From: Molossus alvarezi
Lineage: Eukaryota; Chordata; Mammalia; Chiroptera; Molossidae
Length of the DNA: 64,000 nt
Direction of reading: 5' to 3'
NCBI GenBank assembly: GCA_037176705.1
Contig: CM073896.1
Coordinates: 21,092,708 to 21,156,707, forward strand
The translations under genes were made by a program, and so were the position numbers. This document shows, in pieces, positions 11,770 through 23,999 of the stretch (positions are counted from its first letter, which is position 1; every line of letters starts with the position of its first letter). A model generated the notes under the pieces. The model saw nothing but the letters and a program-made list of their open reading frames with translations. It searched no databases and was not told the DNA's origin.

Positions 11770-13279
11770 AATAACACCCATTCTCCTCAAACTATTTCAA
11801 AAAATTCAAGAAGAAGGAAGACTTCCAAACTCGTATTATGAAGCCAGCATAATTCTAATTCCAAAACCAGAAAAAGACACTACAAAGAAAGAAAACTACA
11901 GGCCAATATCCCTGATAAACATAGACGCCAAAATCCTGAAAAAAATACTAGCAAATCGGCTCCAGCAACACACAAAAAAAATTATCCACCATGACCAAGT
12001 GGGATTCATCCCAGGGATGCAAAGCTGGTACAATATTCGCAAATTAATAATCGTGATACACCACATAAATTAAATGAAGAATAAAAACTACACGATCATA
12101 TCAATAGATGCCGAAAAAGCCTTCAACAAAATCCAGCATCCATTTCCGATTAAAATGCTCAGCAATGTGGGAAGAGAGGGATCATATCTAGACATAATAA
12201 AGGCCATATATGAAAGACCTAAGCCAACATCACACTCAATGGGCAAAAACTAAAATCATTTTTCTTAAGAACAGGAACAAGGCAAGGATGCCCACTTTCG
12301 CCACTCTTATTTAACATAGTACTGGAAGTCTTAGCCACAGCAATCAGACAGAAAGAAAAAATGAAGGGATCCAAAATGGAAAGGAGGAAGTGAAACTATC
12401 ATTATTTGCAGATGACATGACACTATACGTAGAAAACCCCAAAGACTCCATCAAAAATTTTCTGGACTTAATAAATGAATTTGGCAAAGTAGCAGGATAC
12501 AAAATTAACATCAAGAAATTGATGGCATTCTTATACATTAAGGATGAACTCACAGAAAGGGGACCTAAGAAAATCCCATTTACCATTGTGGCAAAAAAAT
12601 TAAGATACTTAGGAATAAACTTAACCAAAGAAATAAAGGACCTATTCGCAGAAAACTACAGGTCATTGAAAAAAGAAATACAGGAAGAAATAAAAAAGTG
12701 GAAGCACATACCCTGTTCATGGGTTGGAAGAATTAACATCATTAAAATGTCCATACTATCCAAAGCAATCTATATATTCAGTGCAATCCCCATCAAAATA
12801 CCAACGTCATACTCCACAGAATTAGAACAAGTACTTTGAAAGTTCATATGGGACCAAAAAAGACTTCGAATAGCCATAGCAATCTTGAAAAAGAAGAACA
12901 AAGTTGGAGGGATCACATTACCATATTTCAGGTTATACTACAAAGCCACTGTGATCAAAACAGCCTGGTACTGGCACAAGAACAGTCATATAGACCAGTA
13001 GAACAGAACAGAGAACCCAGAAATGGATCCAAGGCAATATGCTCAATTAATATTTGACAAAGGTGACAAGAGCATACAGTGGAGTAAGGACAGCCTCTTT
13101 AATAAATGGTGCTAGGAAAATTGGACAGCTACATACAGAAAAATGAAACTAGACTTACACCCTACACAAGAATAAACTCAAAATGGATAAAAGACTTAAA
13201 TGTGACTCATGAATCCATAAAAATCCTAGAAGAAAATGTAGGCAACAAAATTTCAGACATCATATGCAACAGAATTTTC

Positions 13280-13546
13280 TTTTTTTTTTTTTTTTTTTTT
13301 TTTTTTTATCCTCACCCGAGGACATTTTTCCATTTTTTGTACAGACAGAGTGGGAGGGAGAGAGAGGAAGAGATATAGAGAGAGAAACATCGATGTGAAA
13401 GGGACACATCGAGTGGCTGCCACCACACAACCAACCAGGGCCGGGGACAAACTGCAACCGAAGCACGTGCCCTTAGCGGGAACTGAACCCGGGTCTCTCT
13501 GTACCGCAGGCCGACGCTCTGACCGCTGAGCCAAACCGGCCAGGGC
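13280..13546 (-). mobile_element. VES SINE nested in L1-A, antisense
   Basis: Full-length young-looking copy: poly-T, tail motif ATCCTCACCCGAGGACA, GA-rich body and head ending GCCAAACCGGCCAGGGC. It has a perfect 16-bp target-site duplication, ATGCAACAGAATTTTC, at 13264-13279 and 13547-13562. Confidence 0.97.
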
Positions 13547-14675
13547 ATGCAACAGAATTTTCACTGATACATCACCTAAGGCAACAGAAACAAAGACGAA
13601 AATGAACACATGGAACTACATCAAACTCAAAAGCTTCTGCACAGCGAAAGATACAATCATCAAAATGGAAAGGCTACCCACTGTATGAGAGAGCATAATT
13701 GCCAATAATATATCAGATAAGGGGTTAATTTGCAATATATATAAAGTGCTCATTACAACTCCATAAAAGGAAGACAAAGAACCCAATTAAAAAACGGGCA
13801 GAGGAACTAAATAGACACCTCTCCAAACAGGACATACAAATGGCTAAGAGACATATGAAGAAATGCTCATCATCACTAATCATCTGAGAGATGCAAATTA
13901 AAGCAACAATGAGGTATCACCTCACACCTGTCAGAATGGCCGCCATCAACATGTCATCAAACAACTAGTGTTGCCGAGAGTGTGGAGAAAAGGGGACTCT
14001 AGTACACTGCTGGTGGGAATGCAGACTGGTGCAGCCACTATGGAAAACAATATGGTGTTACCTCAAAAAATTAAAAATTGAACTGCCACTTGATCCAGTG
14101 ATCCCACTTCTAGGAATATACCCTAAGAAGCCTGAAACACCAATCAGAAAGATTATATGTACCCCCATGCTTGTAGCAGCACTATTTACAATACCTAAGA
14201 TCTGTAAACAGCCCAAGTGTCCTTCAGTAGACAAATGGATAAAAATGCAGTGGTACATATGCACAATGGAGTACTACACAGCTCTAAGAAAGAAAGATCT
14301 CTTGTCCTTTGAGACTACATGGAGGGACCTGGAGAGTATCATCCTGAGTGAGGCAAGCCAAACAGTGAAGGACAAGTTTCATATGATCTCACTTATTTGT
14401 GGAATATAATGAACATAACAGTTTGAGGAATGGGATAGTCCCAGAGACGTGGAGGTGGGGTACAGAATGACAATCCCCAGAAGAGGGGATGGTGGGGGAG
14501 AGATAAACCACAGAACTTATATGCATGTATGCATGAACAGTGGACATGGACAACAAACTGGGGACAGGGCTGGGAGGGAGGGGAAGGGGGGAATCAGTGA
14601 GGGAAAAAGGAGAAACATCTGTAACAAAAATTAATAAAAAAGAAAAAACAAAAACAAAAGGTTTGCCAGGAGATA

Positions 14676-14676
14676 G

Positions 14677-14752
<76 letters not shown>
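14676..14752. repeat. (TA)n-(CA)n compound microsatellite
   Basis: About 42 bases of TA followed by about 33 bases of CA, directly after the L1-A right flank. Confidence 0.95.
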
Positions 14753-14754
<2 letters not shown>

Positions 14755-14974
14755 TCAAATACATATGGGTGTGTGTATATGAATATATCTATATACACAT
14801 ACATAAACATATATGCAACAATTCATAAATATATATGAAGAAAAATCTGCTTAGAAAATATAGGTATTTAGCATTTATATATATTTTTTATATGCTTTAC
14901 CAATTTGGCACATTTAAACCATTACACCAAATCTTACCTATGATGTTTTCTCTTCATTTTCTAATAAATTTGAA

Positions 14975-14999
14975 CATATATATATATATATATATATAT
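14975..14999. repeat. (TA)n microsatellite
   Basis: About 24 bases of alternating TA abutting the tail of the next antisense SINE. Confidence 0.9.
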
Positions 15000-15235
15000 T
15001 TTAATCCTCACCTGAGGATTTTTTTTTTATTTATCTTTTTAGATAGAGTGGAAGGTAGAGGGGGAGAGAGAAACATTGATGGGAGAGAGACACATTGATT
15101 GGTTGCCTCCCACATGACCTCGTCCAGGGTCAGGGACAAACCACAACTGATGAACGTGTCTTTGACTAGAATCAAACTGGTGACTCTTTGGTCCACAGGG
15201 TGACGCTCTAACCACTGCACCAAACCGGCCAGGGC
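15000..15235 (-). mobile_element. VES SINE, antisense
   Basis: Tail motif TTAATCCTCACCTGAGGA, GA-rich body and head complement CAAACCGGCCAGGGC are all present. It shows more substitutions than the copy at 13280, suggesting greater age. Confidence 0.9.
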
Positions 15236-15634
15236 TTGTTTTATATTTTATGTTATATTTTTAAAAGTCTTCACAAATAAACATGAGTTTAATGATTAGA
15301 AGATGCTTTTTAAAATGCATTAAATATATTTAAGTACCAAAAGTATTTTCTTCTATTTATTTGCTCTTTTGCTCAAAATATTTAACTATTACCTAGATGG
15401 CATGAATTTTGATAGTCACTGGGAATGACTCTAAATTCTGTCCTTATGTTCATACTTGTTTAATTTTCTTTAACTTCTACTAGATTATAAACAGCATAAG
15501 ATCAGTGATTGTCTTGTTTATTCTTGCTTGATTAGAACAGCATAAGAAGTTATGATAATATATAGGAGTGGCATGTAACCACATTATGGAGCTTTTGTAA
15601 AGAATTTGCCTTTAATCTGAAAACTTAAGAGTGA
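15236..15634. other. Unassigned AT-rich DNA
   Basis: No gene or recognised repeat. Confidence 0.5.
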
Positions 15635-16128
15635 GTATAGCAGGTAAAATAATAAGGCCCTAACAAAGTCCACGTACTAATCCTAGGAACCTATGGACAT
15701 GTTATCTTACATGGAAAAGGAGACTTTGCACATGAATAAATGAAGTAATTTGAAACTGGAAGATTATCTCAGATTGTACGGGTGGGCCTATGTAATTACA
15801 AAGGTTTTATATAATAAGTAGAACAGGGAGATGTGAGGGTCAGCATCTGAGTGAAGTGATGTAAGAAACACTGAACCAGCCATTTTTCACTTTGAAGACA
15901 GAACAAGTTAATGAATGCAGGCAGGCTCTGGAAGCTTCAAAGAGGCAAGGAAATGGATTCTCCCCACCCATCTTCAAAAGCATGCAGCCCTGCCAATAGC
16001 ATGATTATAGCTCACTAAGATCCATTTCAGAGTCTGTCATGCAGAGTTGCAAGATGGTGCATTTATATCATTTAAGCCACCAAGTTTGTCTTATTTTTAT
16101 AGTAGCAATAAAAAATAAATACAATGAA
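15635..16128 (+). mobile_element. MLT1-like (ERVL-MaLR) LTR
   Basis: Order of landmarks matches this mammalian LTR class: ACGTACTAATCCTAGGAACC, TTACATGGAAAAGGAGACTT, GGGTGGGCCTATGTAATTAC, GGCAAGGAAATGGATTCTCC, GCAGCCCTGCCAATAGCATG, then TTTAAGCCACCAAGTTTGTC. No coding region is attached, so it is probably a solo LTR. The exact subfamily is not resolved. Confidence 0.75.
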
Positions 16129-17019
16129 TAAGAGTTACGCAAGAAGGCCTGGTACTGGTAGAGAAATCATCTTATGTCAAAGAATTCAGAGAAGAGAGAA
16201 CATGCCAATTTCCAATTTAAATGTAGTAAAATAAAGTTGGAGCATGGAATTCAAGTCAGGACAAGAAGTAACTTGAAAGCAGAGACCAGATCATGAGGAG
16301 TTTTGCAAATCTTGTAAGGAAGTGAACTTTTATTAAGAAAAAGGAGAGCTTTTGAAAACGTTTAAAGCAGGAAATAACTTTATCTGATTTTTGTTTTAAA
16401 CAGTTCATTCTGAATTCAGTGTGGATTCGTGGGAGGCAGAGTTATATTCAGCTATTGTTATAAGTCAGCCCACAGGTATTAATTACCTAAACTAGAGTAT
16501 TTGCTATTGTCATAAAGAGGATGAGAAAAATCAATGAGATAAGTAGAAGTCAGAATCAACTAAACATGGTGAAAATGGTGGACAGAGAGAAATCAATGTT
16601 GATATCATGGGTTCTTCTTTGGATAATGGGTAGATGGCAGAATTATTTAATGATATATTGACACAAAATGAGCAGGTTTAGGAGAACAGCAGTTAAAGTC
16701 AATTAAATAATAAGAATCTCAAAGGTGAGTTATTAGATATATGGCACTCAATAACAAAAATGATGATTTAGAGTTGAATATATAAAAGGTAATCGAAGCA
16801 GTGAAGAAATTGTATACTTTGCAAAGAAGACAGCAATGAAGAGATGGATCTGAGATATAACTCAGAACACTAACATTTAAGAGATTTTTTAAAAACTCCA
16901 AATTTTATTCTAATTTTGTGATTTTTTTTTTCTTTTTTTCTAAAGCAGGCTTTGGATTCTGAGAAAACAGGATATAAGCCATGCATTTATATTAATAGGT
17001 CAAGTTCTTTACTGACTTT
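16129..17019. other. Unassigned DNA
   Basis: No gene or recognised repeat. A T-rich run lies at 16921-16941. Confidence 0.5.
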
Positions 17020-17034
17020 GAAACTGTTGCCCTT

Positions 17035-17083
17035 GCCCTGGCCGGTTTGGCTCAGTGGTTAGAGCGTCAGCCTGTGGTCCAGA
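17035..17083 (+). mobile_element. Head-only, tailless VES insertion
   Basis: Only the first about 49 bases of VES are present (from GCCCTGGCCGG through box A to GGTCCAGA), with no body and no A tail. It is nevertheless flanked by GAAACTGTTGCCCT (17020-17033) and GAAACTATTGCCCT (17084-17097), a 13/14 target-site duplication. Confidence 0.85.
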
Positions 17084-17097
17084 GAAACTATTGCCCT

Positions 17098-17600
17098 ATT
17101 TTCAAATGGGTATAATAATTTCCAATTTGATGTTGTGTGAGGACAGAATAGTATATAATACATGGACTGCCAACTGAGGACTGATTTAGTGACCATTTTG
17201 TCATAATAACTAAACAATGGCTATTATTTGATCATTAACCACTAAAAAATGACAAATCATTAACAATCTGATCTAATATCTTTGACATATTAAATAAAAT
17301 TTTCTTGCTCTTAGATAATGAAATGCACAGTCCTACATATAAAATTTGATTTAATCTATTGCTCATAAAAGTGCAGTGTCCAATGACTATAGTCTAGTAA
17401 TCTAATCTCTTTATTTTTTTTGTTATAATTTTTTGTTAAACTAGAGTTTATAATTAATTACTATGTTCCTGTTTCTTCAATTAAATTATAAGATCTTTTA
17501 GTGTATCAGTATATTTTTTAATTATGTGATATGTTTTATAGTAGCAAGCACAGTGGTAGATACATAATATGTTTTTATTGATTAAAAAATAAACCTAAGT
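17098..17600. other. Unassigned AT-rich DNA
   Basis: No gene or recognised repeat. Confidence 0.5.
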
Positions 17601-17812
17601 CTGGCCAGTGTGGCTCAGTGGTTGAGCATCTACCCATGAACCAGGAGGTCACCAGTTCAATTCCCAGTCAGGACACATGCCCAGGTTGTGCCAATCCCTA
17701 GTGGGGGGTATGGGGAAGGCGGCAAATCGATGTTCTCTCTCATCGATGTTTCTATCTCTCTCTCCCTCTCATTTCTTCTCTTTCTATAATCAATTAAGAG
17801 AAAAAAAAACTT
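17601..17812 (+). mobile_element. VES-type SINE, older subfamily
   Basis: Head CTGGCCAGTGTGGCTCAGTG, box-B-like CAGTTCAATTCCC, CT-rich run and A-rich tail. It shares the GTGTGGCTCAGTGGTTGAGCAT head with the copy at 290. Confidence 0.88.
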
Positions 17813-18384
17813 TTTAATTAAAAAAATAAAGTAAAATAAACATAATCCCTGGTATTTTATTGAAATAGCTATATGGTAATACATATAACTTACTTTCTCA
17901 TTTGATTTATTCCATTTCCTAATAAGTTATATGAGACAGATTATCATAGGAGTTAAAACAACCAGAATTGGTTGACGCAAAAAAATAATAAAAATGATTA
18001 TTTTTAAATTGCCGTGGAATAAGTGCATCGATAATCCAAACAAGGTAAATTTTACAAGAAATGAATTGTGTGGCACTAGAATTTGTAGTGAATATATGCA
18101 CATTCACCTATATACATGCACACACACATTGACTGTTCAATGGAGATAGAGTAAAAGAGTTGAAACTTTAATCAGCATTTATACATATATATTTATATAT
18201 CATTTTTTTCTGTTTGATATACAAGTTGGCAATTAAAACCTGTTCCTATAGGATTTTTCAAACAACAGCATATCTCTTTCCATCTAGAGTTGTTACTTAG
18301 AGATAACTTTTATGGGCATAGGAAATAGGTCCTTACAGTAGATGTGAGGTTATAAATAGTGCTTCTACAACTTTTATAATAAAT
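17813..18384. other. Unassigned AT-rich DNA
   Basis: No gene or recognised repeat. Confidence 0.5.
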
Positions 18385-18600
18385 GCATAGTGTATTTGTT
18401 GGCTCTGGCTGCTATAACAAAATATCATTGAATATAAAAACACGAATTTGTTTCTCACAGTTCTGAAGACTGAACGTCTAAGATGAAGGTGTGATCAGGG
18501 TCATTGTTGAGGGCTCTCTCCTTGGGTTGAAGGTGGCTGTGTTCTCACATGGCCATTCCTGAGTGCACACCAGTACAGAGAGACAGAGAAATATGAGCAC
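18385..18600 (-). mobile_element. MLT1-like LTR fragment
   Basis: Antisense order of landmarks: GTATTTGTTGGCTCTGGCTG, then CTATAACAAAATATCATTGA, TTGTTTCTCACAGTTCTGAA and CTCTCTCCTTGGGTTGAAGG. These fit the 3' half of a MaLR-class LTR. The other half is not recognisable downstream. Confidence 0.6.
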
Positions 18601-19429
18601 ATGGATATAAAAAAGACTCTGTGAGTATGCAAATTTAATGAACAATTTATAAAAGAAGTTAATAGGTAGGATGATATTTTGAATGCTAAAATGCCAATAG
18701 TTATTTAAAACTGAAATATTTGTCAAGAGAATTATGAAAGAAATTCTTGATTTTTCTTGATGTATGGAATCTCACAATTTAGCATATTTTCAGCCTAGCA
18801 TGGTTCTATTCATAATAACTTACACAAAACATTTAAAAAACTAACAGGAATTTATAAGAGCTATTATAAGTGCAATTGAATGATTAAGGTTGCTGTTTCT
18901 GGAAGCCTGGATCTTGAGTTTTACCTTGTCATTTCATCTTAGAATGAAGACATTTTAATATTTGTTTTCATGATTGCAGTTTGATGTGTCAGGTATTAGA
19001 GCATAATATGAAATTGCAGCTTTCCCATCCACAGTGTTCTTGTCTCTTCCTCCTTCCCTTTACTGGCATTTATTACCCGCATCTTCTTTCAATATGCTAA
19101 TTTTGGTTTATATATTTATTCTTTCTCAACATGAAAGAAAGTTGTCATTAGCAGGTGGGAAATATTATTTTTGTCATGTTGCCAATGTACCACAAAAATC
19201 GTTTATCTAATAAGGTTTGACAAGACATACAGAGAATGCATTCGAGAACATCAATTTAAAGGATCGCTTCTCATTTACTATTTGATTGTAAAATAGTAAT
19301 GTTAATGACATTGCACATCATGTCAGAATTATAGTTAACAATTAACGTAATAGTATTTAAAGCATTTTCTTTTCTTTAACCCTTAGTATGCCATTAAAAA
19401 TAATTATCAATTACTATGGAAATAGAGAT
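18601..19429. other. Unassigned DNA
   Basis: No gene or recognised repeat. Confidence 0.5.
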
Positions 19430-19545
19430 AATTTGACGGTGGGTGGTGGGCATACAATGTAATATACCGATCAGGTATCATAGAAATAAACATTTCAAAC
19501 CTATTGATCTTATTAACCAATGTTACCCCGATAAATTTAATTTAA
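19430..19545 (+). mobile_element. L1-like 3'-end fragment
   Basis: The ending ACCAATGTTACCCCGATAAA mirrors, in opposite orientation, the segment at 50100-50165 (TTTATTGGGGTAGCATTGGT). I interpret both as tails of an older L1-class element; the family is uncertain. Confidence 0.45.
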
Positions 19546-19939
19546 AAAATAGAAGGTGTTCAGTGTTGCACCTTAAAAGGTAATTTAATATATTAATGCA
19601 TGCATTATATTCCTTATATCAGAGGTATAGTTGTGCACTTTTCCAATATCATCACCTTTTCAAACCCATATTTGTATGGATTTGAATTAAATATATTTTA
19701 GAATTAATGGGGAGGTTGGAGATTAGGAGAGGTGGGTCTGAATGACAATACTATGTTTAAAGCTAATCATAATCCACGCCGTTGATAGGTGCCTTCTCTC
19801 CCAATTGAGAGAAAACCAGGAGTGATGGGATCACATGGTGATAAAAACTTTATTGTTACTTTTTAATGTTGTAAGGTATAGTCATCTATTTAACACCTAT
19901 TCTAAACCTCCAAAATATTTACCATAATATTTTTTATTA
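19546..19939. other. Unassigned DNA
   Basis: No gene or recognised repeat before the left target-site duplication of L1-B. Confidence 0.5.
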
Positions 19940-20188
19940 GAGACAATATTATTTTATTTATTTTTGAATTAATTAATTTTTATTACAGAGGTTTTTCATT
20001 TTCCCTCACTAATTCCCCCCCTCCCCGCCCTGTCCCCAGCTTTGTTGTCCAGTTCCATTATTCATGCATACATGCATGTAAGTTCTAAGGTTTATATCTC
20101 CCCCACAATCCCCTGTTCTGGGGATCGTCAGTCTGTACCCCACTTCCACGTCTCTGGTACTAACCCATTCCTCAGACTGTTATGTTCA

Positions 20189-23100
20189 CTATATTTCACA
20201 AATAAGTGAGATTATATGCTATTGTCTTTCTCTGTTTGGCTTGTTTCACTTAGAATAATACTTTCCAGATCCCTCCATGTCGTCTCAAAGGATAAGAGAT
20301 CTTTCTTTCTTGCAGCTGCATAGTACTTCATTGTGTATATGTACCACAGCTTTTTTATTCATTCGTCTACTGATGGATATTTGGGCTGTTTCCAGACCTT
20401 AGCTATTGTAAATCGTGCTGCTATGAACATGGGGGTACATATATTCTTCCTGATTGGTGTTTCAGGCTTCTTATAGTATATTCCCAGAAGTGGGATCACT
20501 GGGTCAAATGGCAGTTCAATTTTAATTATTTGAAGTAACACCATATTGTTTTCCATAGTGACTACACCAGTCTGCATTCCCACCAGCAGTGTACTAGAGT
20601 CCCCTTTTCTCCACACCCTCGCCAACACTTGTTGTTTGATGATTTGTTGATGGCGGCCATTCTGATAGGTGTGAGGTGGTACCTCATTATTGTTTTAATT
20701 TGCATCTCTCAGATGATTAGTGATGATGAGCATTTCTTCATATGTCTCTTAGCCATTTGTATGTCCTGTTTGGAGAGGTGTCTGTTCAGTTCCGCTGCCC
20801 ATTTTAATTGGGTTCTTTGACTTTCTTATGTTGAGTTGTATGAGCACTCTATATATATTGGAAATAAACCCCTTATCTTATATATCATTGGCAATAATGC
20901 TCTCCCATATAGTGGGTTGCCTTTCCATTTTGATGATTGTATCTTTTGCTGTGCAGAAGCTTTGAGTTCGATGTAGTCCCATGTGTTCATTTTCTCCTTT
21001 GTTTCTGTTGCCTTAGGTGATGTATCAGTGAAAATTCTGTTGCTTATGATGTCTGAAATTTTATTGCATTAATTTTCTTCTAGGATTTTTATGGATTCAT
21101 GAGTCACATGTAAGTCTTTTATCCATTTTGAGTTTATTCTTGTGTATGGTGTAAGTTGATGGTCTAGTTTCATTTTTTTTTTGCATGTAGCTGTCCAATT
21201 TTCCCAACATCATTTATTAAAGAGGCTGTCTTTACTCCACTGTATGCTTTTACCACCTTTGTCAAATATTAATTGAGCATATTGCTTTGGATCCATTTCT
21301 GGGTTCTCTATTCTATTCCACTGGTCTATATGCCTGTTCTTGTGCCAGTACCAGGCAGTTTTGATTACAGCGGCATTCTGGTATAACCTGAAATCTGGTA
21401 ATGTGATCCCTCCAATGTTGTTCTTCTTTTTCAAGGTTGCTGTGGCTATTCGAGGTCTTTTTTGGTTCATGTGAATGTTTGAAGTACTTGTTCTAATTCT
21501 GTGAAGTATGCCATTGGAATTTTGATGGGGATTACATTGAATCTATAGATTGCTTTGGGTAGTATGGACATTTTAATTCTTCCTATCCATGAACAGGGTA
21601 TGTGCTTCCACTTTTTTATTTCTTCCTCTATTTCTTTTTTTTTTTTTTTTTAATGACCTATAGTTTTCTGTGAAGAAATCCTTTATTTCTTTGGTTAAGT
21701 TTATTCCTAGGTATCTGAACTTTTTTGCCGTGATGGTATATGGGATTTTTTTTTTTTTTTTTTTTTTTTTAGTTTCTCTTTCTGTGAGTTCATCATTGGT
21801 GTATAAGAATGCCATTAATTTCTTGACATTAATTTTGTATCCTGCTACTTTGCCAAATTAACTTATTAAGTCTAGTGAATTTTTGATGGAGTCTTTGGGA
21901 TTTTCTACATATATTATCATGTTGTCTGCGAATAATGACAGCTTCACTTACTCCTTTCCAATTTGAATCCTTTTATTTTTTCTTCTTGTCTGATTTCTGT
22001 GGCTAAGATTTCCAGTACTATGTTAAGTAAGAGTAGCTAAAGTGGGCATTCTCGTCTACTTCCTGTTTTTAAGGGAAATGCTTTTAATTTTTGCCCATTT
22101 AGTATGATGTTCGCTGTAGATTTTTCATATATGGCCTTTATTATGTCGAGATATGATCCCTCTATTGCCAGATTGCTGAGTTTTTTGTTTGTTTGTTTGT
22201 TTTTAATCAGAAATGGGTGCTGGATTATGTTGAATGATTTTTCAGTGTCTAGTGATATGGTCATATAATTTTAATCTTTCATTTTGTTTACATGGTGTAT
22301 TACATTTATTGATTTGCGAATATTGTACCAGCCTTGAATCCCACTTGGTCATGTTGAATAATTTTTTTGATGTATTGCTGGATTAGATTTGCTAGTATTT
22401 TGTTCAGGATTTTGGCATCTATATTCATCAGGGATAATAGTCAGTATTTTTCTTTCTTTATAGTGTCTTTTTCTGGTTTTGGAATTAGAATTATGCTGGC
22501 CTCATAAAATGAGTTTGGAAGTCTTCCTTTTTCTTTAATTTTTTGAAATAGTTTGAAGAGAATGGGTATGAGTTCTTCTTTGAATGTTTGGTAAAATTCC
22601 CCCATGAAGCCATCCAGGCCTGGGCTTTTGTTTGCTAAGAGGGTTTTCATTGTCATTGGTCTGTATAAGTTTTCTATCTCTTCCGTGTTCAGCTTTGGGA
22701 GACTATGTGATTCTAGAAATTTGTCCATTTTGCTTAAATTGTCGAATTTGTTGCCATATAATTGTTCATAGTAGTTGTTAACGATCTTTTGTATTTCTGT
22801 GATGTCAGTGGTTATTTCTCCTCATTCACTTCTGATTTTGTGTATTTGGGTTCTCTCTCTTTGTTTCTTGGTGAGTCTAGATAAGTGTCCATCAATCTTG
22901 TTTATCTTTTCAAAGAACCAGCTCTTTGTTTCATTGATCCTTTGAATTGTTTTTTTGGTCTCCATTTCATTTATTTCTGCTCTGATCTTTACTATTTCCT
23001 TCCTTCTACTTGCTCTGGGGTTTTCTTTTTGTTTGCTTCCTAGTTCTTTAAGTTGTGAGGTTAGATAGTCTATTAGAAATTTTTCTTGCTTCTTGTGGTT

Positions 23101-23633
23101 GGCCTGTACTGCTATGAACTTCACTTTAAGACCTGCTTTCACTGCATCCCATAGATTATGTGTTGTTGTGTGTTCATTTTCATTGGTTTTTAGGAATTTT
23201 TTAATTTCATATTTGATCTCCATGGTTACCCATTCATTGTTCAATAACATGCTATTTAGCCTTTATATTTTCAAATGTATTTGCATGTTCTTGTTGCAGT
23301 TGATTTCTAGTTTCATGTCATTGTGATATGAGAAGATGCTTGATATGATTTCAATCTTCAATCTGAACTGGTACTGACTTAGTTTGTGTCTCTTAACATG
23401 TGTTCTATCTTTGAGAATGTCCCATGTGCACTTGAGAAGAATGTGAATTCTATAGTTTTGGGGTGTAATTCTCTGTAGATATCTATTAAATCCATTTGAT
23501 CTAGTGCTTCATTTAGAGTCTGTGTTTCTTTGTTAGTTTTTTGTGTAGAAGATCTATCCAGTGATATCAGCGGGGTATTGAACTTCTCTGATATTATTGT
23601 ATTGCTGTTGATTTCTCCTTTAAAGTCCTCCAA

Positions 23634-23687
<54 letters not shown>

Positions 23688-23999
23688 GTTGGATAGATCC
23701 TTTCAATATTAGGTAGTGGCCTTCTTTGTCTCTAGTGATGGCCTATATTTTGAAGTCTATTTTATCCGATATGAGTATTGCTACCCCATCTTCTTTTTCC
23801 TTTCCGTTTGCTTGAAAGATTTTTTCCTTTCCTTCACTTTCAACCTATGTGAGTCTTTTTTTGTGAGGTGGGTCCCTTGTAAACAAAATGTATGTGAGTC
23901 ATGCTTTCTTATCTAGTCAGCTACCCTGTGTCTTTCTATTGGAGCATTCAAACCATTCACATTTAAGGTGATAATTGATATGTACTTATTTATTGCCAT
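20189..23999 (-). pseudogene. L1-B ORF2 remnant
   Basis: The start is at 23999 (MAINKYISIIT-like), aligned with the L1-A ORF2 ATG, and the stop is at about 20189. Endonuclease traces are FSSAHGTFSKI and DQMDLIDIYRELHPK (complement of about 23379-23633). Reverse-transcriptase traces are [20 protein letters not shown] and [10 protein letters not shown]. The catalytic box reads F-A-D-N (complement 21921-21932) instead of FADD. The C-terminal part ends near DPVIPLLGIYYKKPETP (complement of about 20440-20540). Numerous frameshifts make it non-functional. Confidence 0.88.
23636..23683. repeat. (TA)n microsatellite inside L1-B ORF2
   Basis: About 46 bases of TA interrupt the endonuclease-coding region and are absent at the matching place in L1-A (about 10600-10680). 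It is a post-insertion expansion. Confidence 0.93.

Larger units (their letters stand above)
10250..14409 (+). pseudogene. L1-A ORF2 remnant (endonuclease-reverse transcriptase)
   Basis: ORF2p nicks target DNA and reverse-transcribes L1 RNA. The ATG at 10250 begins MAIKKYISIITINVNGLNAP, typical of L1 ORF2. The AP-type endonuclease keeps CCLQETHL and, in the next frame, AGDFNTPL and SDHN near 10930. The reverse transcriptase keeps [11 protein letters not shown] with the catalytic FADD at 12405-12416. The C-terminal region runs to a stop at 14407-14409. It is broken by several frameshifts, by a 78-bp tandem duplication (11614-11769) and by a VES at 13280-13546. Confidence 0.88.
8391..14663 (+). 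mobile_element. Full-length L1 (L1-A), decayed
   Basis: About 6.0 kb of L1 plus a 267-bp nested VES. In order: a 5' UTR opening with a GGAAAAAAATGGCGGCAGAG motif and a GC-rich segment (8570-8960), ORF1, ORF2, a 3' UTR with purine-rich GGGAGGGAGGGGAAGG-like sequence, and an A-rich tail. A 13-base flanking pair, TGCCAGTAGAAAG (8378-8390) and TGCCAGGAGATAG (14664-14676), is a likely target-site duplication with 11/13 matches. Both ORFs carry several frameshifts and stops, so the copy is immobile. Its 3' UTR resembles that of the truncated L1 at 6975. Confidence 0.92.

Noticed and set aside
14389..14782. Long frames over the TA/CA tract
   Set aside because: Low-complexity translation of a microsatellite (runs of Y-I and T-H).
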